64,000 nt of DNA from Prochlorococcus marinus str. MIT 0917 (GTDB taxonomy: Bacteria; Cyanobacteriota; Cyanobacteriia; PCC-6307; Cyanobiaceae): the NCBI RefSeq assembly GCF_027359575.1, contig NZ_CP114784.1:1425819-1489818 (forward strand). Reading direction: 5' to 3'. A program made the translations under genes and the position numbers. Shown here piece after piece: positions 24,362 to 33,569 of this stretch. The notes below the pieces were generated by a model, which made no database searches, was not told the DNA's origin, and saw nothing but the letters and a program-made list of their open reading frames with translations. How positions within the stretch are numbered: the stretch's first letter is position 1; every line of letters begins with the position of its first letter.

Positions 24362-24572
24362 CTGACCTGGCCCCATCTCCTAAAAGATCAAGCAGCAACA
24401 GGGGCTGTTTGACGGGAGAAACTAACGATGTTGTTAGCAGTTATGGTTTTGCTCTGACCGAGCAGGCTTCAGTCACTCGCCTGATACCCCGTCGAAGCCA
24501 TTGCAGCCCCATTTATGGAGCTGAGCGGAATCGAACCGCTGTCCGAGATACTGGTGTGAATCACCTAGTCCA
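24362..24572 (-). ncRNA. ssrA: tmRNA (permuted, two-piece)
   Basis: On the minus strand the 3' acceptor piece comes first. It contains the T arm GCGG TTCGATT CCGC (24525-24539) and the acceptor strand CAGCTCC ending at 24517, with discriminator A. A short linker (TAAAT) and then the 5' piece follow, beginning GGGGCTGCAATGGCTTCGAC at 24510. GGGGCTG pairs with CAGCTCC (7 bp, one G-U), forming the tRNA-like stem. This order is the permuted tmRNA known from Prochlorococcus and marine Synechococcus, cut into two RNAs. A helix joining the pieces is suggested by CCAGGTC (24364-24370) with GACTAGG (24564-24570). Outer ends are approximate. It rescues stalled ribosomes with SmpB. Confidence 0.95.
24388..24438 (-). 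other. tmRNA tag reading frame
   Basis: The resume codon GCT at 24436-24438 starts ANNIVSFSRQTAPVAA, followed by TGA at 24388-24390. The ending APVAA is a protease-recognition degron of the usual hydrophobic type. The tag is of the kind reported for marine picocyanobacteria. Confidence 0.9.
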
Positions 24573-24668
24573 TTTGAAAATAGACACATACATTCTGACA
24601 GATCTTTTGGGATTAATCGATTAGTGTTGAAAGAACTTTTTTAACCTTTTTAAATAACTTATTAAATA

Positions 24669-25793
24669 ATGAAACTTGTTGCATCTATTTCAGAAGGTCT
24701 TGAAAAAGAGGGTGCAAAAGAGTTGATAGAACTTGGAGCTGAATCAGTTAAAGCTTCAAGGAGGCATATCTCATTTGAAGCTGATATGGCTTGTTTATAC
24801 AGAATACATTTAAGGGCTCGCTTGTCTTTTAGATTTTTAAGAGAGATTTGCACATTTCCTTGTCATGGTACTCATGAACTTTATAGGGGTGTTCAAAGGT
24901 CACTTGATTGGGAAAATTGGCTTCAGCCCAAACAAAGTTTTAGAGTAAATGTCACTGGATTTGGAGAAGGATTATCACATACCCATTTCACGGCTTTGCA
25001 GGTTAAAAACGCAATAATTGATTTACAAAGAGAACGTTGGGGTTTGCGTTCAAGTATTGATTTGAAAAATCCAGATATTTGTTTTCATTTGCACTTGTCA
25101 AATTATCAAGCCGTTTTGAGCGTTGATGGTACTAACTCTAGTCTTCACAAAAGAGGGTACAGACCAGCTGTTGGAATAGCTCCAATTAAGGAGACATTAG
25201 CTGCAGGTTTAATGCGAATGACTGAGTGGGATGGAACTAATAATCTGGTCGATCCATTATGCGGTTCTGGAACATTTTTGATTGAAGCAGTGAGCATGTT
25301 GCTTGGAATTGCAACTGGTATGGATAGGAAATTTCTGTTTAAGAATTGGCCGGATTTTGATACCTCTATTTGGGGTAAAGAATTAAAAATGGCACAGAAC
25401 ATAACACCTTTAAATAAGAAGTTACCTAAAATAATTGGCTGTGAAGTTGATGCAAGTATTGCTTCCTGTGCCATTGATAACGTTAGGAAAGCGGGCTTAG
25501 AAAATTATATAGAAATAATCAATCGTCCTTTTCAAGAATTTAAATTACCTCCTGGATTAGGACTTTTAATTTGTAATCCTCCATATGGAAAAAGAATAGG
25601 AGATGTAAATGAACTACCTGATCTTTATACACAATTAGGCCAATATTGCAAAAAAGAAGCCTCTGGATGGGATCTTTGGTTACTTAATGGAAATCCAAAA
25701 CTTAGTAAATATTTAGGGATGAAAGCAAGTCGACGTTTTCCAGTAAATAACGGTTCAATCGATTGCCGATGGTTGAATTATAAAATTAAATGA
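24669..25793 (+). CDS. THUMP-domain rRNA large-subunit methyltransferase, RlmL-like
   Basis: 374 residues. An N-terminal ferredoxin-like/THUMP region (SEGLEKEGAKELIELGAESV, FRVNVTGFGEGLSHTHFTAL) precedes a SAM-dependent domain with the SAM loop DPLCGSGTFLIEA (about residues 196-208) and catalytic NPPYGKRIG (about residues 298-306). The layout equals the N-terminal half of E. coli RlmKL, which makes m2G2445 in 23S rRNA. RlmK is absent here, as in most cyanobacteria. ATG 24669 follows tmRNA divergently. The exact base modified is inferred from the family. Confidence 0.85.
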   Translation: MKLVASISEGLEKEGAKELIELGAESVKASRRHISFEADMACLYRIHLRARLSFRFLREICTFPCHGTHELYRGVQRSLDWENWLQPKQSFRVNVTGFGEGLSHTHFTALQVKNAIIDLQRERWGLRSSIDLKNPDICFHLHLSNYQAVLSVDGTNSSLHKRGYRPAVGIAPIKETLAAGLMRMTEWDGTNNLVDPLCGSGTFLIEAVSMLLGIATGMDRKFLFKNWPDFDTSIWGKELKMAQNITPLNKKLPKIIGCEVDASIASCAIDNVRKAGLENYIEIINRPFQEFKLPPGLGLLICNPPYGKRIGDVNELPDLYTQLGQYCKKEASGWDLWLLNGNPKLSKYLGMKASRRFPVNNGSIDCRWLNYKIK

Positions 25794-25794
25794 T

Positions 25795-26181
25795 TTAATT
25801 TTTTCCTAAAACAGCTCTTGTGGTTTTTGCAATTCCCTCCAATGTTTCTGGAAGGTAAGGACCTTTAGCAAGATATCCTCCAATTCTTAGACTCATCCCC
25901 GCCAATACAAGATTTATAAATACTAAAATTAAAATTGTTGCTTTGTTATCTATTTCAAGCAAGTCTCTAAGCCAATATCCCAGAATTAATTCAGACCCAA
26001 GTAAGGCCAATAACATTAATACGCCTCCAGTAGCTAAGAAAATCACACCACTTATTAGCCGGCGTTTTTCTCTGTCCATTTCTTGCAGAGCAATACGTAC
26101 ATGGAGATCCATAACTGAACTTGCTAATGCAGTCACTCTTGCTGCAGCGCCTATTCCTTTTTTGCGTTCTGAGTTGGTCAT
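25795..26181 (-). CDS. Phage-holin-superfamily membrane protein (DUF1469-like)
   Basis: 128 residues with a basic, helical N-terminal lead (VTALASSVMDLHVRIALQEM, then DREKRRLISG) and two membrane helices (VIFLATGGVLMLLALLGSEL and ATILILVFINLVLAGMSL). This layout is typical of the DUF1469 group. It overlaps the upstream YqjD-like gene by one base, so the two are a translational unit. A role in membrane stress or cell envelope is assumed for the pair in other bacteria. Confidence 0.7.
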   Translation of the reverse strand: MTNSERKKGIGAAARVTALASSVMDLHVRIALQEMDREKRRLISGVIFLATGGVLMLLALLGSELILGYWLRDLLEIDNKATILILVFINLVLAGMSLRIGGYLAKGPYLPETLEGIAKTTRAVLGKN

Positions 26182-26636
26182 TAATTTCTTCTGCCTCCAC
26201 TAAGCAGTATGCCAAATATGACTCCAATTCCAGCAGCAATACCTATGGCTAAAAGAGGTCTTTTTCTTACTGGTTTCTCAATTCGTGGTCTAAGAGTACT
26301 GTTTAATTCATCTAGAAGTTCTTCAAGCTGTTTTTCGAGAGGCTCTAAAGACTCTGCTAGACCTTTGGTTGTGTCAGTTGCTGAATGAAAAATTTCTTCT
26401 AGTTGTTCTTGCACTCCAAAACTGTTTTTTCCTGAATGCACAGATATGACATTGATTAAATCTTCGAGACTGCCTTTAGTTGCTTCTAATGTTTGTTTCG
26501 CTAAATCTGGCCAACGCTCTTGAATTTTTGGCAATAAATTATCAAACTGCTCATTGAACCATTGTTCTGGAGCCTTTTCAGAAATAGCTTCTTCAGTGTC
26601 GACTGAATTTGATGATGAAGATGGTGAGGAATTCAC
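26181..26636 (-). CDS. YqjD/ElaB-like (DUF883) membrane-anchored protein
   Basis: 151 residues. A polar, serine-rich start is followed by amphipathic helices (SLEDLINVISVHSGKNSF, TTKGLAESLEPLEKQLEEL) and a C-terminal glycine-rich membrane anchor (RPLLAIGIAAGIGVIFGILL) ending GGRRN. This matches the tail-anchored, ribosome-associated YqjD/ElaB pattern. It is followed in the same unit by the holin-like gene at 25795. Confidence 0.7.
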   Translation of the reverse strand: MNSSPSSSSNSVDTEEAISEKAPEQWFNEQFDNLLPKIQERWPDLAKQTLEATKGSLEDLINVISVHSGKNSFGVQEQLEEIFHSATDTTKGLAESLEPLEKQLEELLDELNSTLRPRIEKPVRKRPLLAIGIAAGIGVIFGILLSGGRRN

Positions 26637-26863
26637 TTATTCCATAAACCTAAAGGTTTATTAAAGAATAGAGAGATATTGCCCTAATCGAAACCCCTTA
26701 ATGGAATTCAATTTTGAAATTTGCCTCAAAAGAATTCTTTTTGTTTGAGTTTTAAATGTTTTAAGTCCAGAATTTCACAAGAATATTTCGTCGTCTTTGC
26801 TTACAAATATTGCTATTCGAATACTTATAGTGCTAAAGGTCATTGGTATCTCCTTATAAACCC

Positions 26864-26995
26864 ATGGGCGTCGGAATTTCATCAATGGTTTTTGCTTCTA
26901 ATACAATCCCTACTGATTTTGGTCTTGTTTTAGCTGCAATAGCAGGTGCTGGAAGCCTTCTTTTAATTGCTTTAAGGTTTGTACCTGAGGCATAA
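26864..26995 (+). CDS. 43-aa single-helix membrane protein
   Basis: ATG 26864 opens MGVGISSMVFASNTIPTDFG, and one helix (LVLAAIAGAGSLLLIALRFV) ends PEA. Size and hydrophobic profile resemble the small photosystem and cytochrome subunits, but I cannot match it to a named one. A terminator follows 25 bases after the stop, so it is a separate transcription unit. The longer frame 26721-26933 overlapping it is a shadow. Confidence 0.6.
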   Translation: MGVGISSMVFASNTIPTDFGLVLAAIAGAGSLLLIALRFVPEA

Positions 26996-27019
26996 AGCTA
27001 AAAAACGAATCGTTCAGAA

Positions 27020-27056
27020 ATTCTTGTTGAGGAGATTTATCTCCTGAAGAATTTTT
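27020..27056 (+). terminator. Intrinsic terminator
   Basis: ATTCTT pairs with AAGAAT, enclosing AGGAGA, loop TTTA, TCTCCT, and a short T tract follows. It lies just after the 43-residue membrane protein gene. Confidence 0.75.
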
Positions 27057-27093
27057 ATGGAAATTTTCTTTTTAGTTTTTTAATATTTTTCAA

Positions 27094-27480
27094 TTGAGTA
27101 ATTTTGGTGAAAACAAATTTTATAGGTGGGTTTTGTTAAAGCACATTGGATCACCAAATGACATTAAGGGGATCCATTTTGATTTGCTTTTAGAAGATAA
27201 AGATTTTTGCAGAACTTGGCGATTGAGTGATATTCCGCTATTAGATGGACCTTATGTAGATTCCATTTGTATCGCACCTCATAATCTTTACTGGCTTGAT
27301 ATCAAAGAAAAGTTTGTTTCAGGTAATAGAGGATTTGCATCAAGAATTAAGCAAGGTATTTTTTTTAAATCTTTTCCATCAATTGAGAGTAGTTTTATAA
27401 ATGTATCGCTGATTTGGGACAAGCTTGAAGTGGATTTGGCAATAGATGAAAATGGTTGCAGAATTTTCAGGAAAAAGTAA
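27094..27480 (+). CDS. LigD 3'-phosphoesterase-like stand-alone protein
   Basis: 128 residues from TTG 27094. The pattern RWVLLKHIGSPNDIKGIHFD, LLLED, RTWRLSDIPLLDGP, then PHNLYWLDIKEKFVSGNRGF matches small proteins related to the N-terminal 3'-phosphoesterase domain of LigD, which trims 3' DNA ends. The conserved His, Asp and Glu (KH, HFD, LLLED) are placed as in that family. It has no ligase or polymerase domain. It sits directly upstream of smc, with 76 bases between them. Assignment is by motif memory and is tentative. Confidence 0.5.
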   Translation: MSNFGENKFYRWVLLKHIGSPNDIKGIHFDLLLEDKDFCRTWRLSDIPLLDGPYVDSICIAPHNLYWLDIKEKFVSGNRGFASRIKQGIFFKSFPSIESSFINVSLIWDKLEVDLAIDENGCRIFRKK

Positions 27481-27556
27481 TTATTTCTTCTGAGTTAGAA
27501 GGACTTGAGTTTCTCTGATATTTCGCTAATCTCATTCATATTGTGGATGCATTCTG

Positions 27557-30500
27557 TTGGTCCATATCAATCACGTAGATTTGTCTCATTTCAAGTCCTT
27601 CGGTGGGTCGATGTCGATTCCATTGGAAGAGGGTTTTACAGTTGTAACGGGTCCGAATGGTTCAGGTAAAAGCAATATTCTTGATGGAGTTTTGTTTTGT
27701 TTAGGCCTTGCAAATAGTCGAGGTATGAGAGCGGATAGATTGCCTGACTTGGTTAACAGTGGCGTATTAAAAGCTGGTAAATCTTCGGAAACTAAAGTAA
27801 CAGTAAAATTTGATCTTACTGATTGGGTGCCTGATGATGCCGAAGAAGGTATAGATCATACTGAGGATGGACCTTGGATTAAGCCTGATCAAAAAGAATG
27901 GACAGTATCAAGAAGATTAAAAGTTATGCCAGGAGGGTCATATGCTTCCACTTACAGCGCTGATGGTGAGACTTGTAACTTACAGCAATTACAAACCCAA
28001 TTAAGGCGTCTACGGATCGATCCTGAAGGGAGCAATGTTGTTATGCAGGGAGATGTTACTCGAATTGTTTCCATGAGTAATAAAGATCGTAGGGGTCTGA
28101 TAGACGAACTTGCTGGTGTTGCACTATTTGATACTCGTATTGATCAAACTCGTTCAAAGTTGGATGATGTTTATGAACGGCAGGAACGTTGTCGGATTGT
28201 TGAACAAGAATTGATTCTTTCCAAACAGCGGTTGCAAAAAGATTGTGAGAAAGCAAGTTTATATAAAGATCTAAAAAACCAATTATTAATTGGCAGACAG
28301 CAAGAATTAGTTTTATCTTATGAAAATGTAAAAAAGGGATTGGAAAAATTAGATATAGATCATAAAGAATTGATTAAAAAAGAAAAAATAGATGCAGATA
28401 AGTTACTGAATAATGAAAATGAGTTGAAAAAATCTATAGAAAAATTAGATATTTTACAAAAAAATGTTAAAGAACTTGGTGAAGATCAATTACTTGAAGT
28501 TCAAGGTAAGCTAGCAGGAATTGAATCTCAACATAGAGAGCTAGAAAGACAAGGACTTAATCATAAGAATGAAGGAGAAAAATTACAGGAATCTAGAAAT
28601 AATCTTCTTCAGAAAAAGAAAGATTATCAAACTGATTTACAAAGTAAATTGAATGAGATCAATCCTAAAGATCTAGAAGAAGCTGAATTAAGATGCAAAG
28701 AAGCTGAGGCTTGGGTTGAATCTTCTAGAAGGAAGCTTTCAGATGTAGCAGGTCGTTCTGGTGCATGGATAGAAAAACATCAGAAAGCCAGAGATGATCT
28801 GAATAAAATCCGATTGGAATTAGATCCTAAAAGACTAGAGAAACAAAATATTGAAGAAAGTTTATTGCAATTAAATGTTATTTTAAAAGAATTAGAAACT
28901 GATCAAAAAGCTGATGAATCTTCCAATGATAAAGTACATATAGAAATTAATAATTTGAATAAACAATGGGATAGTATTTTAGATTTAATTTCTATTAAAA
29001 AAGAAGAATTTCAATTATTAGTATCTGAGAAAGGTATACAAGAGCGCACGAAATATAGATTAGAAAAAGAACAATTAAAGCTTCAAAATGATATTGCCCG
29101 TTTAGAAAGTAGGAAAGAAATTATATCCGAAAGCCGAGGGACAAATGCAATAACTTTGTTATTAGAATCTGGGATTGAAGGTATACATGGACCTGTTGCG
29201 AATTTAGGCGAAGTTGAGGATCGTTATAGGATAGCTCTTGAGGTTGCTGCTGGTGCAAGGCTTGCTCAGGTTGTTGTGGATAATGATCGAATTGCTGCAA
29301 TATCAATTGATCTTTTGAAACGAAAAAGAGCTGGAAGATTGACTTTTTTACCTCTTAATAAGATTTTAAAAAACTCTCAAAATAGGTCTGATGTATTTCA
29401 GAGATCTGTTCAGACTAATATCAATAAAAATACTGGATTAATTGGAAAGGCTATTGACTTGGTTAAGTTTGATTCAATATATAAAGATGTTTTCTTATAT
29501 GTATTTGGTGAGACAATTGTTTTTAGTGACTTGTCATCAGCTCGTGATCAAATTGGTATGAAAAGAGCTGTTACTTTAGAAGGTGAATTGTTGGAGAAAA
29601 GTGGAGCAATGACTGGTGGAAGTTTAAATAATAGAGCCTTGGGTTTGAGTTTTGGAAGAGTAAAAGATAACGATGATTGTGATCTTTTAAAGCATAGATT
29701 GTTAGAAGTTGGTGAGACTCTAGCTAATTGTCAAAATAACGAAAATCAACTCATCCATAAGCTAGATAATCTAAGAACTCAGCTCAGTACATTAGAACAA
29801 AAGAAAGCAGCACTTGATGCTGAAAGAGTAACTTCTGAAAGATCAAATTCGCCTTTATTAGAACGCCAAAGTAATCGCTCAAAAAGGATTGATGATCTTC
29901 AAAAATCTAAAAAAGAAAAGCTATTTCAATTAGAATCTATTAATTCGATTATTAAACCTCTAGAGTTAGTTTTATTAGAAATTGAGAAGGAAGACAAAAC
30001 AATAGATAAATCAAGTGACTCATCAGTTTGGTCTAAATTACAAAATGATCTCGAAGATGCTGATAAAAATCTTCTTGCTTTTAGAAATAAAAGAGATGAG
30101 ATTTCAAATAAGCAATCTCAAAACAAGCTTGCGATTGATCGATTAAATGATCAAGAGGCTTCTTTAATAAGCGAAGAAAAACGTTTAAAGGATTCTATAG
30201 ATACTCTTGCTTCTGCTCATATCGCTTGGCGTGAGCAAAGCAAACTACTTAATAACAATCAGCAAGATTTGATAAATCAACAAAAAGATTTAGAAACTCG
30301 CTTTGGTGAACAACGAAGAGAAAGAGATTGCGTAGAAGCTGATGTAGCTAAAAAACGATTGAATTTACAAGAAATGAAATGGAGTCTCCAACGTTTAAGG
30401 GAAGATCAAAAAAACATGAAGGAAGAAATGCGAATGGAAACTATTCGATGTACTGAATTAGAGAAGAATCTTCCAAACCCCATTCCCGTCATCTCAGATG

Positions 30501-31162
30501 AAATAAGAGATAGTGGTTTGGATGCTCTACTTTCTCGATTGGAAGTTTTGCAGAAAAGAATGGAAGCATTGGAACCTGTCAATATGCTTGCATTGGAGGA
30601 ATTGGCCAAATTAGATGAGAGGCTTAATGAACTTGAAAACAGACTTCAAGTTCTAACTGATGAAAGATCGGAGTTATTGCTTCGAATAGAGACAGTTGCA
30701 ACTTTGCGTCAGGAGGCCTTTATGGAGGCTTTTCAGGCAGTTGATATACATTTTCGTGACATTTTTGCAAGTTTATCTGAAGGAGATGGGCATTTGCAGC
30801 TTGAAAACCCTGACGAACCCTTGGAAGGTGGCTTGACTTTGGTTGCTCATCCAAAAGGTAAGCCTGTAAGAAGGCTTGCAGCGATGTCAGGTGGAGAAAA
30901 ATCCTTAACAGCTTTGAGTTTTCTTTTTGCCTTGCAACGTTTTAGACCTTCCCCTTTTTACGCCCTTGATGAGGTAGATAGTTTCTTGGATGGAGTAAAT
31001 GTTGAAAGGTTAGCGGCTTTAATTGCTCAACAAGCTGAACAGGCACAATTTCTTGTCGTAAGTCATAGAAGACCTATGATTGGAGCCTCAATGAGGACTA
31101 TTGGAGTTACGCAAGCGAGGGGAAATCATACTCAAGTTGTTGGGTTACCAATAGCAGCTTGA
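27557..31162 (+). CDS. smc: Chromosome segregation protein SMC
   Basis: 1201 residues. There is a Walker A at GPNGSGKSNILDG (residues 32-44), a long coiled coil, and a hinge around residues 520-680 (LLESGIEGIHGPVANLGEVE through GAMTGGS). A second coiled coil follows, then the ABC signature AMSGGEKSLTALSFLF (about residue 1108) and Walker B FYALDEVDSFLDGVN (about 1133). It loops and compacts DNA with ScpA/ScpB. The TTG at 27557 is the start (VHINHVDLSHFKSFGG). Length and layout are normal. The PRC-barrel gene follows on the same strand. Confidence 0.97.
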   Translation: MVHINHVDLSHFKSFGGSMSIPLEEGFTVVTGPNGSGKSNILDGVLFCLGLANSRGMRADRLPDLVNSGVLKAGKSSETKVTVKFDLTDWVPDDAEEGIDHTEDGPWIKPDQKEWTVSRRLKVMPGGSYASTYSADGETCNLQQLQTQLRRLRIDPEGSNVVMQGDVTRIVSMSNKDRRGLIDELAGVALFDTRIDQTRSKLDDVYERQERCRIVEQELILSKQRLQKDCEKASLYKDLKNQLLIGRQQELVLSYENVKKGLEKLDIDHKELIKKEKIDADKLLNNENELKKSIEKLDILQKNVKELGEDQLLEVQGKLAGIESQHRELERQGLNHKNEGEKLQESRNNLLQKKKDYQTDLQSKLNEINPKDLEEAELRCKEAEAWVESSRRKLSDVAGRSGAWIEKHQKARDDLNKIRLELDPKRLEKQNIEESLLQLNVILKELETDQKADESSNDKVHIEINNLNKQWDSILDLISIKKEEFQLLVSEKGIQERTKYRLEKEQLKLQNDIARLESRKEIISESRGTNAITLLLESGIEGIHGPVANLGEVEDRYRIALEVAAGARLAQVVVDNDRIAAISIDLLKRKRAGRLTFLPLNKILKNSQNRSDVFQRSVQTNINKNTGLIGKAIDLVKFDSIYKDVFLYVFGETIVFSDLSSARDQIGMKRAVTLEGELLEKSGAMTGGSLNNRALGLSFGRVKDNDDCDLLKHRLLEVGETLANCQNNENQLIHKLDNLRTQLSTLEQKKAALDAERVTSERSNSPLLERQSNRSKRIDDLQKSKKEKLFQLESINSIIKPLELVLLEIEKEDKTIDKSSDSSVWSKLQNDLEDADKNLLAFRNKRDEISNKQSQNKLAIDRLNDQEASLISEEKRLKDSIDTLASAHIAWREQSKLLNNNQQDLINQQKDLETRFGEQRRERDCVEADVAKKRLNLQEMKWSLQRLREDQKNMKEEMRMETIRCTELEKNLPNPIPVISDEIRDSGLDALLSRLEVLQKRMEALEPVNMLALEELAKLDERLNELENRLQVLTDERSELLLRIETVATLRQEAFMEAFQAVDIHFRDIFASLSEGDGHLQLENPDEPLEGGLTLVAHPKGKPVRRLAAMSGGEKSLTALSFLFALQRFRPSPFYALDEVDSFLDGVNVERLAALIAQQAEQAQFLVVSHRRPMIGASMRTIGVTQARGNHTQVVGLPIAA

Positions 31163-31220
31163 TTGAATTTACTAATATGATCCAATATGGTTCTACCAAT
31201 CTAATTTCTGCATATTTGAG

Positions 31221-32264
31221 TTGACCAACACGCAAGCCCCACAAGAATCAACATCTGATGTCCCTAGTGACAGATTATGGCTTCGTTCTGAGTTGATGGG
31301 GACTCAGGTTATTACACGTGATACTGGACGTAGGTTGGGTCTTGTAGGGGAAGTTGTTGTTGATATTGATCGTAGAGAAGTTGTTGCTTTGGGATTAAGA
31401 GATAATCCCTTAACGCGTTTTTTACCTGGCTTGCCAAGATGGCTTCCTCTTGATCAGATTCGTCAAGTAGGTGATGTGATTTTAGTCGATACCATAGATT
31501 CATTAATTGAGAATTTTGTTCCTGAAAGATTTAATAAGGTTATCAATTGTCAAGTTATTACTGAATCGGGAGATCAGCTGGGGAGAGTGCTTGGATTTTC
31601 TTTTGATATTGAAACTGGAGAATTACTTACTTTGGTTATGGGAGCGCTAGGCGTCCCTTTATTAGGTGAAGGAGTTTTAAGTACTTGGGAGATGCCTGTT
31701 AATGAAATTGTCAGTAGTGGTCCAGATCGAATAATTGTTTATGAGGGAGCTGAGGAGAAATTAAAACAATTAAATAGCGGTTTCCTTGAAAAGCTCGGAG
31801 TTGGTAATTCGGGATGGGAAGAGAGTGAAAGAGAAAGGTACAGAGTTAATCTTGTCCCAGTTGAAAATCAATTAACTTCTGGCGAGAGTGCAAATGATGA
31901 TCAAAAATTTATAGAACAATCCCAAGAAGAAATATTTGAAGAAGAAGAGATGGAATATGTAGAATTACAAGATTCAGAAGAACAACAATACAATACAGAA
32001 TTAAGATATTTAGATGAACCTAAACAGCCCTCAATTTATTCTGAAACTGAAAAAGATGAAGTAAACTATAATGAATCAAAAATTGAAAATAGATCTAATA
32101 ACTTTCAGGCTCAAATCTCCTCTCAAAATAATAAGAATAGATCAAAAATTTCAGGAAAAGAAGAACCAATTGATGTCGAACCTTTAGAAAAATCATCGAT
32201 AAAAAATTCTCAAGATATGATGTCTAATGATAAAGAACTTATAGATATTGAAGATCCATGGTGA
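31221..32264 (+). CDS. PRC-barrel domain protein with acidic tail
   Basis: 347 residues, TTG start (31221). Two PRC-barrel domains: residues 19-100 (SELMGTQVITRDTGRRLGLV, WLPLDQIRQVGDVILVD) and about 105-180 (NCQVITESGDQLGRVLGFSF, STWEMPVNEIVSSGPDRIIV). The remaining 150 residues are disordered and very acidic (EEIFEEEEMEYVELQDSEEQ). PRC barrels bind proteins or RNA in photosynthetic and RNA-processing contexts. The gene follows smc with a 58-base gap. No enzymatic role is visible. Confidence 0.75.
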   Translation: MTNTQAPQESTSDVPSDRLWLRSELMGTQVITRDTGRRLGLVGEVVVDIDRREVVALGLRDNPLTRFLPGLPRWLPLDQIRQVGDVILVDTIDSLIENFVPERFNKVINCQVITESGDQLGRVLGFSFDIETGELLTLVMGALGVPLLGEGVLSTWEMPVNEIVSSGPDRIIVYEGAEEKLKQLNSGFLEKLGVGNSGWEESERERYRVNLVPVENQLTSGESANDDQKFIEQSQEEIFEEEEMEYVELQDSEEQQYNTELRYLDEPKQPSIYSETEKDEVNYNESKIENRSNNFQAQISSQNNKNRSKISGKEEPIDVEPLEKSSIKNSQDMMSNDKELIDIEDPW

Positions 32265-33542
32265 TTAATTTAAAAGCTTTTTTTCTTGAAGAAGATTTAT
32301 AATTTGCTGACAAAATTTTTTTGCTGCACCTTTGCTACCTCTTAGTGCTTGTAGATCTTCTTTTTGGCCAGAAAGCCTTGTAGGTGAATTTAGCCAATCA
32401 ATTGTTTCTTCAGCTATTTGTGTGGGGGTTATATGCCCTACTCTTTCTGGGACAATCATTTTTTTTGCAGATATATTTGGCCATGCCATATATCCTCTTT
32501 TTTTCAGTTTTATAAAGCTAATTAATAACCCTAGGCACCACTTTAAAATTGGTAATCTAGCTATTAAGCCTACAAAACCATCCCATGCTTCCATAACTAA
32601 AATGTGTTGTGTAGGAACAACAACAATCATTGGAATATTTAATGCTCCCAGCTCAGCAGTATTTGCTCCTACTGTTGTTAGTGCGATATCACACTGGCTT
32701 AGATCACTATATGCTGGATGCTTTTCTTGTATTAAAATTACTGTAGAATTTTTGGTTATCAAGATCCCTCTTGCTTCTTTAAAATTGGCTTTAGTAATTG
32801 ATTTTATTCCAGATTTATATTGTTTTGAAATTGGATTTTTGTTACTCCCAAAGTATTTGAGTTCATTTATATTTGTGGTAGGAGCAAGAGGAATTAAGAA
32901 CTTACAATTTGGCATTGATTTTGATATTTTATCTGCCACATCAAGAAAGAAAGGTATTCCAATTTTTAGTTTCGCACTTTTTGAACCTGGCAGCAGAGCA
33001 ACCCACTTTCCAGAGGGGAGTGGATCATCAATTTTTGCAGTTTCAGTTAAGTCAGCTGTGAGGTCTCCGATGACTGCACAACGAGGTTGAATTCGTTTTG
33101 GTAATTTATCAACAATCCTTTCGGACATCGCAAGAATTCTATTGTTCCAAAAAGGCCACCTCGCTATCCACTCTGCATATGTCATATGTAAATACCCGAA
33201 CCTTGCTGAAAGTAGAACGCTCCAAAATTGATCTCCTCCTAAAAAAATTACTAACCCGTTGGGTGGCCATGAACCAAATTTTTTAGGGTTCAAAAGAAGC
33301 TCCCAGAAATTCTTTGCTTTTATTATTTTTTCAAATCGCAACCATTTTTTGGCAGCAATAATTTCATGACCAGTTGCATTAGGGCATGGAACGAGTACTA
33401 AATTTAATGATATTGAAGAATTATTTACTCTGGGTTTTAGCTCTAGCTGTTTATGAAGCTCTTTAGCGAGTGGCTTAACCCAAGTCGCTAGTTCACCTGG
33501 TCCATTGGAGACAAAAATAATTGCTAAAGAATTATGACTCAT
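32265..33542 (-). CDS. LpxB-like glycosyltransferase (lipid-A-disaccharide synthase-related)
   Basis: 425 residues of GT-B type. The N-terminal domain begins AIIFVSNGPGELATWVKPLA (residues 7-26), where true LpxB has a similar SGEasGD segment. A lid helix follows (LVIFLGGDQFWSVLLSARFG). The C-terminal donor site has VALLPGSKSAKLKIGIPFF and the TTVGANTAELGALNIPMIVV loop. It belongs to the cyanobacterial LpxB-related group. Prochlorococcus LPS lacks typical lipid A parts, so the acceptor is uncertain. Convergent with the PRC-barrel gene, with one base between their stops. tRNA-Leu lies 28 bases upstream. Confidence 0.75.
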   Translation of the reverse strand: MSHNSLAIIFVSNGPGELATWVKPLAKELHKQLELKPRVNNSSISLNLVLVPCPNATGHEIIAAKKWLRFEKIIKAKNFWELLLNPKKFGSWPPNGLVIFLGGDQFWSVLLSARFGYLHMTYAEWIARWPFWNNRILAMSERIVDKLPKRIQPRCAVIGDLTADLTETAKIDDPLPSGKWVALLPGSKSAKLKIGIPFFLDVADKISKSMPNCKFLIPLAPTTNINELKYFGSNKNPISKQYKSGIKSITKANFKEARGILITKNSTVILIQEKHPAYSDLSQCDIALTTVGANTAELGALNIPMIVVVPTQHILVMEAWDGFVGLIARLPILKWCLGLLISFIKLKKRGYMAWPNISAKKMIVPERVGHITPTQIAEETIDWLNSPTRLSGQKEDLQALRGSKGAAKKFCQQIINLLQEKKLLN

Positions 33543-33569
33543 TTATTGATGAGCATCAGTTTTGAAGAA

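Noticed and set aside
24131-24376. Minus-strand frame of 81 codons across the decamers and att-like repeat
   Set aside because: It runs through the ssrA terminator and direct repeat. GGK/GQN repetition comes from the decamers. No ribosome site.
24340-24624. Plus-strand frame of 94 codons
   Set aside because: It lies entirely antisense to tmRNA and its terminator.
26721-26933. Plus-strand frame of 70 codons
   Set aside because: It overlaps the 43-residue membrane protein in another frame. Its Phe/Tyr/Cys-rich translation looks like chance.
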